Shown: one piece after another, positions 45,146 to 55,693 of the stretch
Layout of the letters: the number at the start of each line of letters is the position of its first letter
Numbering within the stretch: position 1 is the first letter of the stretch
Assembly: GCF_005952805.1 (NCBI RefSeq)
Contig: NZ_CP040709.1
Coordinates: 2,790,001 to 2,854,000 of the forward strand
Origin: Inhella inkyongensis
GTDB lineage: Bacteria; Pseudomonadota; Gammaproteobacteria; Burkholderiales; Burkholderiaceae_C
Direction: 5' to 3'
Length of the DNA: 64,000 nt
Notes under the pieces: model-generated
Seen by the model: only the letters and a program-made list of their open reading frames with translations
The model's database searches: none
Told to the model about the DNA's origin: nothing
Translations under genes and position numbers: made by a program

Positions 45146-45475
45146 TCAGGTGTTCGCCGGAGTCACTGCGGTGATATGCATCACCACGCCCTTGCCGTTG
45201 CGCGCCGGGGCCAGAAATCCGCTCCAAAGAGCAAGGCTTTCGGCCGGTACGGCTTGCAGCTGCTGCGCCAGCGGCCCGATGGCCACGGCCCGGATTTGAA
45301 GCTCGACTTGACGGGGCTTGCCCGCCTCCACCGCGTTGCCGCGATGCTCAAGTGTCAGATCCAGTGCCGGCAAACCGGCCGGCGTGTATCGCAGTGCTGC
45401 GCGCTCCACCCACTGCGCGCTCAAGGTCAGGGTATTGACCGAATGCGCGGTGGCTGGCGACTCAGGGGGTTGCAG
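45146..45475 (-). CDS. priB: Primosomal replication protein PriB, apparent CTG start
   Basis: Single-stranded-DNA-binding OB-fold protein of the replication restart primosome, in its usual place between rpsF and rpsR. The conserved body is NTLTLSAQWVERAALRYTPAG, LDLTLEHRGN and QLQAVPAESLALWSGFLAPAR. No ATG or GTG is available in frame: a TGA stop directly precedes the CTG at 45475. The only other candidates are internal (CTG at 45430, TTG at 45424), and TTG would remove conserved NTLT residues. A perfect AAAGGAG lies five bases before the 45475 CTG, giving 109 residues. A sequencing error is an alternative explanation. Confidence 0.85.
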   Translation of the reverse strand: MQPPESPATAHSVNTLTLSAQWVERAALRYTPAGLPALDLTLEHRGNAVEAGKPRQVELQIRAVAIGPLAQQLQAVPAESLALWSGFLAPARNGKGVVMHITAVTPANT

Positions 45476-45480
45476 TCAGA

Positions 45481-45487
45481 CTCCTTT
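45481..45487 (-). promoter_or_regulatory. Strong Shine-Dalgarno site that decides the priB start
   Basis: AAAGGAG on the minus strand with a five-base spacer to the CTG at 45475. It is the best ribosome-binding site in this operon and has no ATG or GTG at a suitable distance, which supports initiation at CTG. Confidence 0.6.
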
Positions 45488-45501
45488 GCGCTAGCCAGGA
45501 A

Positions 45502-45867
45502 TTAGGCAGCGGCGGCTTCTTGGTGGGTCTTGCGCGACTCTTCGCGCTCAACCACCTTCATCATCACGGAAGGGGTGGTCTCGGCCACGTCCTTCTTGAT
45601 GGTCAGGTGACGCAGCACGGCGTCGTTGTAGCGGAAGCCGGTCTCGAGCTCAGCCAGGATTTCCTTGGTGGTCTCGATGTTCAGGCACACATAGTGGGCC
45701 TTGGCCAGCTTCTGGATCATGTAGGCCAGCTGACGGCGGCCCCAGTCCTCGACGCGGTGCACCTGGCCGCCGGCGGCGGTGACGATGCCCTTGTAGCGCT
45801 CCAGCATGGCCGGAACTTGTTCGCTTTGATCCGGGTGGATCAGCAGCACGATTTCGTAGTGACGCAT
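45502..45867 (-). CDS. rpsF: 30S ribosomal protein S6
   Basis: 121 residues with [50 protein letters not shown] and [14 protein letters not shown], the S6 pattern. The last 25 residues are a charged, alanine-rich extension. First gene of the rpsF-priB-rpsR-rplI cluster; an AAGGAG-like site (AAGGAGTTTTT) precedes the ATG. Confidence 0.98.
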   Translation of the reverse strand: MRHYEIVLLIHPDQSEQVPAMLERYKGIVTAAGGQVHRVEDWGRRQLAYMIQKLAKAHYVCLNIETTKEILAELETGFRYNDAVLRHLTIKKDVAETTPSVMMKVVEREESRKTHQEAAAA

Positions 45868-46017
45868 AAAAACTCCTTGTGGATTCCACCCGAGAGGGTG
45901 AGGAAGCTGGACCCGGCGTCGAATTCAAGGCCCAGCAAGGTGAAGCCCGCCAGTATAGCCGGCTTGCGCCGGTTACGGGCGGGCTCAATTCAGGCGGCCG
46001 CAGCCGCGCCGCGTGAC

Positions 46018-48417
46018 TTACTTGGCGCCAGCCAGACGCGTCCAGGTCTCGACCACGCTGTCGGGGTTCAGCGAGATCGAGGTGATGCCCTCGGCAGCCA
46101 GCCAGTCGGCGAAGTCCGGGTGGTCGCTGGGGCCTTGGCCGCAGATGCCGATGTACTTGCCGGTGGCGCGGCAGGCATTGATGGCGCGGCTGATCAGGCT
46201 GCGCACGGCCGGATCGCGCTCGTCAAAGTCGCCGGCCAGCTGTTCCAGGCCCGAATCGCGGTCCAGACCCAAGGTCAGCTGGGTCAAGTCGTTGGAGCCG
46301 ATGGACATGCCATCGAAATGCTCGAGAAACTGATCGGCCAGGATGGCGTTGCTGGGCACCTCGCACATCATGATGACGCGCAGGCCATCCACCCCGCGCT
46401 TGAGGCCGCGCTCGGCCAGCATGCCCACCACGCGCTCGGCCTGCTTCACCGTCCGCACAAAGGGCACCATGATTTCCACGTTGGTGAGACCCATGTCCTG
46501 GCGAACCCGGCGCAGGGCCTCGCACTCCATCGCGAAGGCATCTGAGAAGTCGCCGCTGATGTAGCGGCTGGCCCCACGGAAGCCCAGCATCGGGTTTTCC
46601 TCATCGGGCTCGTAGCGCGAACCGCCGATCAGCTTGCGGTACTCATTGCTCTTGAAATCCGAGAGCCGCACGATCACCGGGCGCGGGTAGAAGGCAGCGG
46701 CGATGGTGGCCACGCCTTCGGCCAGCTTGTCCACATAAAAGGCGCGCGGGCTGCTGTGGCCGCGCGCCACGCTCTCCACGGCCTTCTTCAGGTCGGCATC
46801 GATGGCGGGATAGTCCAGGATGGCCTTGGGGTGGACGCCGATGTTGTTGTTGATGATGAACTCCAACCGCGCCAGACCCACGCCACCCGAGGGCATCTGG
46901 GCGAAGTTGAAAGCCAGCTGGGGGTTGCCCACATTCATCATGATCTTGACCGGGCAATAGGGCAGCTCACGCTGCTGCACCTCAGTGACCTCGGCCTCGA
47001 TCAGGCCCTCGTAGACGAAGCCGGTGTCCCCTTCCGAGCAGGCCACGGTAACGAGTTGGCCATCCTTGAGCTTGTCGGTCGCATCGTGGCAGCCCACCAC
47101 GGCGGGGATACCCAGTTCACGCGCAATGATGGCCGCGTGGCAGGTGCGCCCACCCCGGTTGGTGACGATCGCCGAAGCGCGCTTCATCACCGGCTCCCAG
47201 TTCGGGTCGGTCATGTCGGTGACCAGCACATCACCGGGCTGCACGCGCTCCATCTCGGCGGTGCTTTCCACCAGGCGCACCGGGCCCGTACCCACCTTCT
47301 GACCGATGGCCCGTCCTTCCACGAGGACCACGCTGTCCTTGCCGGCCTTGAGGCGATAGCGGTGCTCGACCTGGCTCTGGCTCTTCACCGTTTCGGGGCG
47401 AGCCTGCAGGATGTAGAGCTGACCGTCCACACCGTCCTTGCCCCACTCGATGTCCATCGCGCGGCCGTAGTGCTTCTCGATGATCAACGCGTACTTCGAC
47501 AGCTCGATCACATCGGCGTCGGTGAGCGAATAGCGGTTGCGCAGCTCGACCGGGGTGTCCTCGGTCTTGACCAGGCGGCCAGACTCGGCGCGTTCGGCCT
47601 CGCTGGCAAAGCCCATGCGGATCAGTTTGCTGCCCAGGTTGCGGCGGATGATGGGTAGCAAGCCCTTGTTCAGGGCAGGCTTGAAGACATAGAACTCGTC
47701 CGGGTTCACGGCGCCCTGCACCACGGTCTCGCCCAAGCCGTAGCTGCTGGTGATGAAAACCACGTCCTTGAAGCCGGACTCGGTGTCGATGGTGAACATC
47801 ACGCCCGAACTGCCCAGATCCGAGCGCACCATGCGCTGGATGCCGGCCGACAGCGCCACATGGCTGTGCGTGAAGCCCTTGTGCACGCGGTAGCTGATGG
47901 CGCGATCGTTATAGAGCGAGGCAAAGACCTCACGCACCTTGTGCAGGATGTCCTCGATGCCGATCACGTTGAGGAAGGTTTCCTGCTGGCCGGCAAAGCT
48001 GGCATCGGGCAGGTCCTCGGCGGTGGCCGAACTGCGCACCGCGAAGGTCGCCCCCGGATGCCCCTCGACCAGGGCGGCGTAGCTGGCACGGATGTCCGCC
48101 TCCAACTCCGCCGGGAAAGCCTGGGCCATCACCCAGCCACGGATCTCGGCGCCGGCCTCGGCCAAGGCGCGCACATCGTCGGCGTTCAGGGCGTCGAGCC
48201 TGGCGTGGATGCGTTGGTCCAGGCCACCGGCCTGCAGGAACTCGCGAAAGGCATGGGCCGTGGTGGCAAAACCGCCCGGCACCCGCACGCCGGACTCGGC
48301 CAGCTGCGAAATCATCTCCCCGAGGCTGGCATTCTTGCCACCCACGGTTTCGACGTCTTCGTTTCTCAAATGCTCAAAAGGCACGACCCGGGCGGTCGGC
48401 GCAAAGCGTGCAGACAT
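46018..48417 (-). CDS. ppsA: Phosphoenolpyruvate synthase
   Basis: Makes PEP from pyruvate and ATP for gluconeogenesis. 799 residues. The N-terminal ATP-grasp domain begins [28 protein letters not shown]. The phosphohistidine domain has the catalytic histidine in [24 protein letters not shown] (near residue 430). The C-terminal PEP-binding barrel contains [18 protein letters not shown] and [16 protein letters not shown]. Divergent from ppsR, its regulator, across 159 bases. Confidence 0.97.
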   Translation of the reverse strand: MSARFAPTARVVPFEHLRNEDVETVGGKNASLGEMISQLAESGVRVPGGFATTAHAFREFLQAGGLDQRIHARLDALNADDVRALAEAGAEIRGWVMAQAFPAELEADIRASYAALVEGHPGATFAVRSSATAEDLPDASFAGQQETFLNVIGIEDILHKVREVFASLYNDRAISYRVHKGFTHSHVALSAGIQRMVRSDLGSSGVMFTIDTESGFKDVVFITSSYGLGETVVQGAVNPDEFYVFKPALNKGLLPIIRRNLGSKLIRMGFASEAERAESGRLVKTEDTPVELRNRYSLTDADVIELSKYALIIEKHYGRAMDIEWGKDGVDGQLYILQARPETVKSQSQVEHRYRLKAGKDSVVLVEGRAIGQKVGTGPVRLVESTAEMERVQPGDVLVTDMTDPNWEPVMKRASAIVTNRGGRTCHAAIIARELGIPAVVGCHDATDKLKDGQLVTVACSEGDTGFVYEGLIEAEVTEVQQRELPYCPVKIMMNVGNPQLAFNFAQMPSGGVGLARLEFIINNNIGVHPKAILDYPAIDADLKKAVESVARGHSSPRAFYVDKLAEGVATIAAAFYPRPVIVRLSDFKSNEYRKLIGGSRYEPDEENPMLGFRGASRYISGDFSDAFAMECEALRRVRQDMGLTNVEIMVPFVRTVKQAERVVGMLAERGLKRGVDGLRVIMMCEVPSNAILADQFLEHFDGMSIGSNDLTQLTLGLDRDSGLEQLAGDFDERDPAVRSLISRAINACRATGKYIGICGQGPSDHPDFADWLAAEGITSISLNPDSVVETWTRLAGAK

Positions 48418-48576
48418 GGAACAACTCCTCGATGGTGAAAAACCTGGGGTCGGTTCGCCTGCTCTGCAGCGCTGTTGTTGTTCTTGGGAATCCGCAGCGG
48501 GCGGCCGACAAGATGGCGGGCATTCTAGGGATCACCCGCAGGGCTACGATCTGAAGATCACGAACCCGAGCTCTAA

Positions 48577-49398
48577 ATGACCGACCGCACCGTCTACTTC
48601 CTGTCAGATGGCACCGGCATCACCGCCGAGACCTTTGGCAACTCCATCCTGGCGCAGTTCGCCATCAAGCCGCGCCACGTGCGCCGCCCCTTCATCGACA
48701 CCGTGGACAAGGCCCACGAGGTGGTGCGCGAGATCAATGGCGTGGCCGAAGCCACGGGGCAGCGCGCGGTGGTATTCGCCACCCTGGTCAACAAAGAGGT
48801 GTTGGCGGTGGTACGCGAACACTGCCAGGCCCAGGTGCTGGACATGTTCGGCATGTTCATCGTGCCGCTGGAAGAGGAGTTCCAGCTCAAGAGCAACCAC
48901 CGCGTGGGCCGCTTTGGCGACGCCGCCAAGAGCCAGGAGTACCACGAGCGCATCGAGGCCATCAACTTCTCGCTCGCACACGACGACGGCCAATCCGCCA
49001 AGAACCTGGCCAGTGCCGATGTGATCCTGGTGGGTGTGTCGCGCTCGGGCAAGACGCCGACCTCGCTGTATCTCGCCATGCAGCATGGCATCAAGGCGGC
49101 GAACTACCCGCTGATCCCCGAGGACTTCGAGCGCGGCCGACTGCCCGATGCGCTCAAGGTCTACAAGGCCAAGTGTTTTGGCCTGACCATCGATCCGGAT
49201 CGGCTCTCGCAGATTCGCAACGAGCGCCGCCCAGGCAGCAAGTACGCCGACTTCGGCAACTGCCGCTACGAAGTGGCCGAGGCCGAATCGATGATGAAGC
49301 GCGAGGGCATTGCGTGGCTCTCCAGCACGCACAAGTCGATTGAGGAAATCGCGACGACCATCCTCAGAGACATCCGCCCCGACCGGCTGATTTATTGA
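48577..49398 (+). CDS. ppsR: PEP synthase regulatory protein (bifunctional kinase/pyrophosphorylase, DUF299)
   Basis: 273 residues. MTDRTVYFLSDGTGITAETFGNSIL is the family start, and the P-loop-like GVSRSGKTPTSLYLA (near residue 152) is followed by ANYPLIPED. It phosphorylates a threonine of PEP synthase with ADP and reverses this by pyrophosphorolysis. Its position, divergent from ppsA, supports that role over the pyruvate-phosphate-dikinase version. The stop overlaps the convergent pip stop by seven bases. Confidence 0.96.
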   Translation: MTDRTVYFLSDGTGITAETFGNSILAQFAIKPRHVRRPFIDTVDKAHEVVREINGVAEATGQRAVVFATLVNKEVLAVVREHCQAQVLDMFGMFIVPLEEEFQLKSNHRVGRFGDAAKSQEYHERIEAINFSLAHDDGQSAKNLASADVILVGVSRSGKTPTSLYLAMQHGIKAANYPLIPEDFERGRLPDALKVYKAKCFGLTIDPDRLSQIRNERRPGSKYADFGNCRYEVAEAESMMKREGIAWLSSTHKSIEEIATTILRDIRPDRLIY

Positions 49399-50357
49399 TC
49401 AAACCGGCCGCTGCGCGCGAAGCGGTCGGTCGCCTGCACCAGGGCCTGGGCAATGCCAGGCTCGTAGGAAGTGTGACCGGCGTCGTCGATGACTTGCAGC
49501 ACGCTGCCCGGCCAGGCATCGTGCAGGGCGTAGGCATAGCGCAGCGGGCAGATCACGTCGTAGCGCCCATGCACGATGAAGGCGGGCAGGTGGCGGATGC
49601 GCGCCATCTCGTCCAGCAACTGATTGGGGCGCAGGAAAGCCTGGTGCTTGAAGTAGTGCGACTCCAGCCGACCAATGCCCAGGGCGACGGCGTCTTGCTC
49701 AAAGTTGTCGCCATTGACCGGATCGGGCCGCAGCGCGATGCAGCTGCCCTCGTAGCGGCTCCAGGCCCGCGCGGCCGGCAGGTTGAGGGCGGGGTCGTCG
49801 CTTTCCATGCGACGACAGTAGGCGGCCAACAGGTCGCCGCGCTCTGCAGGCATCACATGCCCGGCAAAGGCTTCCCACTCGCGCGGGAAGTTGTTGCGCA
49901 TGCCATAGAGCCACCAATGAAGTTCTTCCTGCGACACCAGCCAGATGCCGCGCAGGACCAGGCCCAGACAGCGCTCAGGATGGGCCTGGGCATAGGCCAG
50001 GGCCAGGGTGGACCCCCAGGAGCCGCCGAACACCAGCCAGCGCTCAAAGCCCAGTAGCTCGCGCAGGCGCTCGATATCGGCGATCAGGCTGGGCAGGTCG
50101 TTCTCGCGCGTCTCGCCCAGCGGGGTGGAACGCCCCGCGCCGCGCTGGTCGAACAAGGCCACGTGGTAGCGCGACGCATCAAAAAAGCGCCGGCTGGTGG
50201 GCGAGATCCCCGCCCCCGGCCCGCCATGCAGGAACACGGCCGGGATGCCCTGCGGATTGCCGCAGGTCTCCCAATACAGCTCGTGCAAGGGGCTGACGCG
50301 CAGGCGGCCGCTGCGCAAGGGCTCGGTGGGTGGATGCAGCACGTCGTCGAGGGTCAT
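49392..50357 (-). CDS. pip: Prolyl aminopeptidase (alpha/beta hydrolase)
   Basis: Releases N-terminal proline from peptides in the cytoplasm. 321 residues. The oxyanion-hole HGGPGAG is near residue 44, the nucleophile serine is in VFGGSWGSTLALAYAQ (near 112), the acid in VHGRYDVICP (near 272) and histidine in DDAGHTSYEPG (near 298). RNNFPREWEAF and the helical cap match the S33 prolyl iminopeptidase family. Confidence 0.94.
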   Translation of the reverse strand: MTLDDVLHPPTEPLRSGRLRVSPLHELYWETCGNPQGIPAVFLHGGPGAGISPTSRRFFDASRYHVALFDQRGAGRSTPLGETRENDLPSLIADIERLRELLGFERWLVFGGSWGSTLALAYAQAHPERCLGLVLRGIWLVSQEELHWWLYGMRNNFPREWEAFAGHVMPAERGDLLAAYCRRMESDDPALNLPAARAWSRYEGSCIALRPDPVNGDNFEQDAVALGIGRLESHYFKHQAFLRPNQLLDEMARIRHLPAFIVHGRYDVICPLRYAYALHDAWPGSVLQVIDDAGHTSYEPGIAQALVQATDRFARSGRFDQ

Positions 50358-50358
50358 C

Positions 50359-51147
50359 TCAGGCCTTCAGTTGCCGGCGCAGGCTTTCGTAAAGACAGAT
50401 GGCCGCGGCGGCCGCCACATTCAAGGACTCTTCTCCGCCAGGCTGCGGTATGGACACCGTGGTCTGACAGCGCGCCAACAAGCTGGCGGATACGCCCTGC
50501 CCTTCGTGTCCGAAGACCCAGGCGCAAGGATGAGGCAAGTCCATCGCATGCAACTCGGCATCCGCATGGCTGCTGGTCGCCAACAGGGGCACCTGCAAGG
50601 CGGCGAGTTCGGCCTCGCTGGCCCCCTCCACCAGATGCAGGCCGAAATGCGCGCCCATGGCTGCCCGCAGCACCTTGGGCGACCCCAAAGCCGCACAGCC
50701 CTTGAGCGCCACCACCTGGCGCACGCCCAAGGCCGCCGCCGAACGCAGCAGGGTGCCGACATTGCCGGCGTCCTGTACCCGGTCCAACACCACGGTGGCG
50801 ACATCGGGTAATAGCGCCCGGCCCGGTGCCCACGCCAGCGTGGCGCCGATCTGCGTGCTGGACGGCAGGCCGCTGACGCTCTCAAACAGCTTGGTCGGCA
50901 CCACCAGCACGCGCGGCGCACGCAGCGCCAGCTCACGCCAGTCGGCGCTTTGGTGCATGGCGTCCTCGCTGATCAGCACCTGGTTGGGCACCAAGCCCCG
51001 CGCCAGCGCGGCACGGATCAGGTGGTCGCCATCCAGCCAGATCTGACCCTGCTCACGATAGGCGGCACTCTCGCGCGCCAGGGTCTTGAGGCTTTTCAGC
51101 GTGGCGTTGGCCGCCGACTCGATGCGCAGCACTTGGGGCGAGGTCAT
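50359..51147 (-). CDS. TrmH-family RNA 2'-O-ribose methyltransferase
   Basis: 262 residues of the SPOUT class. An N-terminal substrate-binding domain (about 1-95) is followed by the SPOUT motifs [32 protein letters not shown] and [24 protein letters not shown], which form the trefoil knot and SAM site. The N-terminal sequence [15 protein letters not shown] suggests the RlmB/YsgA-like rRNA branch rather than a tRNA enzyme. Overlaps rnhB by four bases; last gene of the envelope superoperon. Confidence 0.9.
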   Translation of the reverse strand: MTSPQVLRIESAANATLKSLKTLARESAAYREQGQIWLDGDHLIRAALARGLVPNQVLISEDAMHQSADWRELALRAPRVLVVPTKLFESVSGLPSSTQIGATLAWAPGRALLPDVATVVLDRVQDAGNVGTLLRSAAALGVRQVVALKGCAALGSPKVLRAAMGAHFGLHLVEGASEAELAALQVPLLATSSHADAELHAMDLPHPCAWVFGHEGQGVSASLLARCQTTVSIPQPGGEESLNVAAAAAICLYESLRRQLKA

Positions 51148-51794
51148 CGCAGCCCTCCGATCAATTCACGCACCGGGCCAAAGCTGCGCCGATGCCAAGG
51201 CCCAGGCCCATGCAGGCGCAAGGCCGCCAGATGCTCGGCCGTGGGGTAGCCCTTGTGGGCACCGAAACCGTACTCGGGATACTCGGCGTGGATGGCCGCA
51301 CACCAGGCGTCACGATGCACCTTGGCCAGGATGGAGGCCGCCGAAATGGCCGGCACCGTGGCGTCACCCTTCACAATGGTGCGCACCGGCTGCTCCAGCA
51401 GGGGCGCACGGTTGCCATCCACCCAGACCAGGCCGGGCTTGAGCCGCAGCCCGGCCACCGCGCGCTGCATCGCGAGCATCGTGGCCTGCAGGATGTTGAG
51501 ACGATCGATCTCTTCGACGCTGGCCTCGGCCACCGAAATGCACAGCGCGTGCGCGCGGATCGCATCGGCCAACTGCTCGCGCTTCTTGGCGGTGAGTGCC
51601 TTGGAATCGGCCAGACCCGCGATCGGATGATCGGGGTCCAAGATGACGGCCGCCGCCACCACCGGGCCGGCCAAGGGGCCCCGGCCGGCCTCATCCACGC
51701 CGGCCAGCAGCGCGGCCGCCGGCTCGGGGGCGAACAGGTCGGGGGTGAAAGGTTGGTCGCCCTCAGGCGCCCAGGGTCTGCGCAATCGCGTCAC
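51144..51794 (-). CDS. rnhB: Ribonuclease HII
   Basis: 216 residues. The catalytic [19 protein letters not shown] (Asp-Glu, near residue 33), [19 protein letters not shown] and [19 protein letters not shown] are clear. Removes single ribonucleotides and primer RNA. The start overlaps the end of lpxB by 32 bases, and no later start would keep the DEAG motif with a sensible leader, so the overlap seems real. Confidence 0.96.
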   Translation of the reverse strand: MTRLRRPWAPEGDQPFTPDLFAPEPAAALLAGVDEAGRGPLAGPVVAAAVILDPDHPIAGLADSKALTAKKREQLADAIRAHALCISVAEASVEEIDRLNILQATMLAMQRAVAGLRLKPGLVWVDGNRAPLLEQPVRTIVKGDATVPAISAASILAKVHRDAWCAAIHAEYPEYGFGAHKGYPTAEHLAALRLHGPGPWHRRSFGPVRELIGGLR

Positions 51795-52905
51795 AACACA
51801 GGGTGGCCGTATCGGCCTTCAAAGAATCGTAAATCTCGCGGCAGCGCGCCCGCATCGCCTGGGCTGCGGCGGCATCGTCCAGCCAGGCCTGCGCAGCACG
51901 GGCCAGCGCTTCGGGCTCACAGTCATCCTGCAGGCATTCGGGCACCAAAAAGTCGCGCGCCAGGATATTGGGCAGACCGACCCAGGGCTGCAGCTGCTTG
52001 GACTTCATGCGCCGGTAGTTGGACGGGCTGAGCCGATAGCCAATGACCTGCGGACACTGCAGCAAGGCCGCCTCCAAGGTGGCGGTGCCGCTGGCCACCA
52101 GAGCGACATCGGCGGCAGCCAGAACCTCGTGCGCGCGGCCCTCCAGCAATTGCAGGTCCAGGTCCGGCGCCAGCTGGGCGCAAAGCGCCTGCACCTGGGA
52201 GCGCCGCCCCGGCGCCAGGGGCAGCATCACTTTCAACCCAGGATGTCTGCGCTGCAGCAAGACCGCTGCGCGCACAAAGGCGGGGCCAACCCACTCGATC
52301 TCACTGGCGCGGCTGCCCGGCAGCAAGGCCAGCACGGCAGCCCCTTCAGCCAGGCCCAGCGCGGCGCGGGCTGATAGACGAGGCGGCTCGGGCGGCAGCA
52401 GGCTGGTCAGCGGATGACCGACAAAGGTCGCCGGCACGCCGCCCTGGCGCAGGATCTCGGGCTCGAAGGGGAAGAGACAGAGCACATGGTTGGCAGCCGC
52501 GCGGATCTTGTGGATGCGTTCGGGCCGCCAGGCCCAGATCGAAGGGCACACGTAATGCAGGGTCTTGATGCCGCCCGCGCGCAATCGCTGCTCAAGTCCG
52601 AGATTGAAGTCAGGGGCATCGATGCCGATGAAGCAGTCCGGCCGTTCCTTCAACCAACGCGAGCCCGCGCGGCGGCGGATCCACAGCAACTCGGGCAGGC
52701 GCTTGAGCGCATCGGCATAACCAAACACCGACAGGCGCTCGGACGGCCACCAGGCCTCAACCCCCAGCGCCTGCATCTTGGGGCCGGCGATGCCCTGCGC
52801 TTGCAGGCCTGGCCAACGCCCCTGAAGGGACTGGACCAGGCTGGCGCCAATCAGATCGCCGGAGGCTTCGCCGGCAATCAGACCGACCCGCTGCAGGCCA
52901 CTCAC
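51763..52905 (-). CDS. lpxB: Lipid-A-disaccharide synthase
   Basis: Joins UDP-2,3-diacylglucosamine and lipid X. 380 residues. Motifs are [81 protein letters not shown] and [11 protein letters not shown], all characteristic of family GT19. The start overlaps the lpxA stop by four bases. Confidence 0.97.
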   Translation of the reverse strand: MSGLQRVGLIAGEASGDLIGASLVQSLQGRWPGLQAQGIAGPKMQALGVEAWWPSERLSVFGYADALKRLPELLWIRRRAGSRWLKERPDCFIGIDAPDFNLGLEQRLRAGGIKTLHYVCPSIWAWRPERIHKIRAAANHVLCLFPFEPEILRQGGVPATFVGHPLTSLLPPEPPRLSARAALGLAEGAAVLALLPGSRASEIEWVGPAFVRAAVLLQRRHPGLKVMLPLAPGRRSQVQALCAQLAPDLDLQLLEGRAHEVLAAADVALVASGTATLEAALLQCPQVIGYRLSPSNYRRMKSKQLQPWVGLPNILARDFLVPECLQDDCEPEALARAAQAWLDDAAAAQAMRARCREIYDSLKADTATLCCDAIAQTLGA

Positions 52906-53684
52906 CGCACCAAGCCGCGCTTCGAGTGGGTGAGGAAGTCCTGCATCAACTGGATGTCCTCGTCGCCCCCCTGACCCCGCAGGGTGTCGATCTCGGCGCG
53001 TGCCTGCTCCAGCGTCAGCGACTGGCGGAACATCAGCTTGTGCATCTGGCGGATCACAGTGAGCCGCGCCGGCGTGAAGTCACGGCGCTTCAGGCCGGTC
53101 AAGTTCACGGCCCGCACCGACAGCGGGTTGCCATCCACGGTCATGTAGGGCGCCACGTCTTGCGAGACATGGGCTTGGAAACCCACCATGGCATGGGCGC
53201 CAATGTGCACGAACTGATGCACACCCGTCAGCCCGCCAATCACCGCCCAATCGCCCACATGCACATGGCCTGCCAACGTAGCGCCATTGGCCAGCACGCA
53301 GTGGTCACCCAGCACCACGTCGTGGGCCAGGTGCACATAGGCCATCACCCAGTTGTCAGAGCCGACGCGGGTAATGCCCTCTTCCTTGTGCGTGCCGGTA
53401 CTGAAGGTGCAGTACTGGAACACGGTGTTGCGGTCGCCAACCACCAACTCGGTGACTTCGTTGCCATGGCTCATGTCCTGCGGCATGCAACCAATCGAAC
53501 TGTGCGAATGGAAACGGTTGTCGCAGCCGATGGTGGTGCGGCCCTCGATCACGCAATGCGACCCGATGACCGTGCGCGCGCCAATGCGCACCTCGGGACC
53601 GATCAGCGCGTAGGGACCGACGACGACCGAACTGTCCAGTTCGGCGCGTGGGTCAACCAGAGCAGTGGCGTGAATCTGAGTCAT
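52902..53684 (-). CDS. lpxA: UDP-N-acetylglucosamine O-acyltransferase
   Basis: First step of lipid A synthesis. 260 residues from the ATG at 53684 (MTQIHATALVDP). Left-handed beta-helix hexapeptide repeats (VVVGPYALIGPEVRIGARTVIG) run to about residue 185. The catalytic histidine is expected in AYVHLAHDVVLGDHC, near residue 122. A C-terminal helical region follows. Nineteen bases separate it from fabZ. Confidence 0.97.
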   Translation of the reverse strand: MTQIHATALVDPRAELDSSVVVGPYALIGPEVRIGARTVIGSHCVIEGRTTIGCDNRFHSHSSIGCMPQDMSHGNEVTELVVGDRNTVFQYCTFSTGTHKEEGITRVGSDNWVMAYVHLAHDVVLGDHCVLANGATLAGHVHVGDWAVIGGLTGVHQFVHIGAHAMVGFQAHVSQDVAPYMTVDGNPLSVRAVNLTGLKRRDFTPARLTVIRQMHKLMFRQSLTLEQARAEIDTLRGQGGDEDIQLMQDFLTHSKRGLVR

Positions 53685-53703
53685 GGGCGTGGGTCCGCGT
53701 GGA

Positions 53704-54138
53704 TCAGCCAATCCGGCGCATGGTGCACATCAGCTCGGCTTCAGCGGCGAGTTCCTCGCCGATGAAGCACTTACCGGTGAACTTGTAGATGCCGGCCTTG
53801 GCACGAGTCAACTCCACGTCCAGGATCATCTGATCACCCGGCTCCACCGGGCGCTTGAAGCGCGCGGCATCAATGCCTGCGAAGTAAACCACGCTCTTGT
53901 CGTCCAACACGGTGTCCGCACTGTGCAGGGCCAGTAAGGTGGCCGCCTGGGCCATGGACTCCAGGATCATCACGCCGGGCATCACCGGCCGGTGGGGGAA
54001 GTGCCCCAGAAACTGCGGTTCGTTGATGGAGACGTTCTTGATGGCGCGAATGCGCTGCTTGTCCACCGACAGCACCCGATCCACCAGCAGGATGGGATAG
54101 CGATGCGGCAGGCGCTTGAGGATCTCGTGGATGTCCAT
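53704..54138 (-). CDS. fabZ: 3-hydroxyacyl-ACP dehydratase FabZ
   Basis: 144 residues from the ATG at 54138 (MDIHEILKRLPHRYPILLVDRVL). The catalytic histidine is in LGHFPHRPVMPGVMILESMAQAA and the glutamate is in the same helix. Dehydrates 3-hydroxyacyl-ACP in fatty acid elongation and competes with LpxA for its substrate. A longer upstream frame overlaps lpxD and is rejected. Confidence 0.97.
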   Translation of the reverse strand: MDIHEILKRLPHRYPILLVDRVLSVDKQRIRAIKNVSINEPQFLGHFPHRPVMPGVMILESMAQAATLLALHSADTVLDDKSVVYFAGIDAARFKRPVEPGDQMILDVELTRAKAGIYKFTGKCFIGEELAAEAELMCTMRRIG

Positions 54139-54139
54139 A

Positions 54140-55180
54140 TCAGGTCTTTTCTGGGGGCCGCTCCAGGGCGCGAACGCGCTCACGCAGCTTGAAGAGCTGG
54201 CGCAAGGTGACCGCGTTCTTTTCCCAAGAGCTGTGTTCGTCGAGCGGAAAAATGCCGGTGTACATGCCGGGCTTGAGAATGGATTTGGTGACCACCGAGC
54301 AGGCAGAGATGTGCACGCCGTCAGCCAGCGTCAAGTGGCCGATCACCTTGGCGTCACCCGCCAGCGTGCAGTGCTTGCCAATGCGCGTGCTACCCGCCAC
54401 CGCCGCGCAGCCCGCCATCACCGTGTGCGCGCCGACAAAGACGTTGTGGGCGATGTGAACCAGGTTGTCGAGCTTGACGCCCTCTTCGATGACGGTGTCA
54501 TCCAAGGCGCCCCGGTCGATCGTGCAGTTGGCACCGATCTCGACGTCATCGCCAATCAGCACGCGACCCAGCTGCTCGATCTTGACCCAGCGCCCCTGCT
54601 CCGGCGCAAAGCCAAAGCCGTCTGAACCAATCACGCTGCCGCTGTGCACGATGCAGCGTGCCCCCAGCTCACAGCGCTCGCCAACCGTCACATGGGCGGC
54701 CAGCCGGCAGCGATCGCCCACTTTGGCCTGGGCGCCAATCACGGTATGGGCACCGATGAAGCTGCCCGCACCGACTCGCGCACCCGACTCGATGACGGCA
54801 AATGCGCCCAGATGCACACCCTCGCCCAGCTGGGCCTCGGGGTGCACATAGGCTGTGGGATGGCGCGTGGCGGGCTCTTGCGCACGCTGACGCGCCAGCC
54901 ACCACTGGCTGAGGCGGGCGTAGTAAAGGTAGGGGTCCGTGGTGACGATCAGCGCCGACTGCTGCGCAGCCTCGCTCGCCAAGGAGGGCGGCACGATCAA
55001 GGCGCCGGCCCGACAAGCCCGCATGGCCGCGGCGTGTTTGGCACCGGTCACGAAAGCAATGTGATCCGGCCCCGCCGAGGTCAAGCTGGCCAGACCCTGC
55101 AAGGGCGTGGCGCCGTCACCCACCAATTCGCCGCCGAGCGCCTCGACCAACTCGGCCAGCCGAAGCGTGCCAGCGGTCAC
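54140..55180 (-). CDS. lpxD: UDP-3-O-(3-hydroxyacyl)glucosamine N-acyltransferase
   Basis: 346 residues, GTG start at 55180. The N-terminal uridine-binding domain (about 1-100) contains GLASLTSAGPDHIAFVTG. The hexapeptide beta-helix then includes AVIESGARVGAGSFIGAHTVIG and the active-site region DNLVHIAHNVFVG. Third step of lipid A synthesis. One base from fabZ and three from skp. Confidence 0.97.
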   Translation of the reverse strand: MTAGTLRLAELVEALGGELVGDGATPLQGLASLTSAGPDHIAFVTGAKHAAAMRACRAGALIVPPSLASEAAQQSALIVTTDPYLYYARLSQWWLARQRAQEPATRHPTAYVHPEAQLGEGVHLGAFAVIESGARVGAGSFIGAHTVIGAQAKVGDRCRLAAHVTVGERCELGARCIVHSGSVIGSDGFGFAPEQGRWVKIEQLGRVLIGDDVEIGANCTIDRGALDDTVIEEGVKLDNLVHIAHNVFVGAHTVMAGCAAVAGSTRIGKHCTLAGDAKVIGHLTLADGVHISACSVVTKSILKPGMYTGIFPLDEHSSWEKNAVTLRQLFKLRERVRALERPPEKT

Positions 55181-55183
55181 GGA

Positions 55184-55693
55184 TTACTTCTGCGCGTTCA
55201 GCGCGTCGATCACGCGCTTGGTGATGTCCACACGGTTGCTGGCGTGGATGGCATCTTGCAGGATCAGGTCGAACTTCTCGGCCTCGAAGATCTGTTTGAT
55301 GACCTTGTTGGCGCGCTCCACCACCACCTGCAACTCTTCGTTGCGACGGGCCTGAGCGTCTTCCTGGAACTCGCGGCGCTTGCGCTGCAGATCGCGCTCG
55401 GTTTCCACCAACTCGCGCTGGCGGCTGGTGCGCTGCGCCTCGGACAGCAGAGGTGCGTCCTTCTCGAACTTTTCTCCGGCCGCTTGCAATCGGGCCGCAG
55501 CGTCCTTCAAGTCTTTCTCGCGGCGGCCGAACTCGGCCTCAAGCTTGGCCTGCGCCAACTTGGCCAGATTGGACTCGCGCACCACGCGCTCGCTGTTGAC
55601 GAAGCCAATCTTCAGGTCTTGCGCCGAGACACCGGCCAAAGGCAGGGCCGTCAGGGCGGCCAGGGTCAATGCACGCAGGCTCATGGCAATCAT
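55184..55693 (-). CDS. skp: Periplasmic chaperone Skp/OmpH
   Basis: 169 residues with a signal peptide ending near GVSAQ, then the short beta segment LKIGFVNSERVVRESNLAK and a long charged coiled-coil region, and a C-terminal ILQDAIHASNRVDITKRVIDAL. Carries unfolded outer-membrane proteins to BAM. The ATG at 55693 shares its A with the bamA stop (TGATG); a second ATG at 55684 is also possible. Confidence 0.94.
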   Translation of the reverse strand: MIAMSLRALTLAALTALPLAGVSAQDLKIGFVNSERVVRESNLAKLAQAKLEAEFGRREKDLKDAAARLQAAGEKFEKDAPLLSEAQRTSRQRELVETERDLQRKRREFQEDAQARRNEELQVVVERANKVIKQIFEAEKFDLILQDAIHASNRVDITKRVIDALNAQK

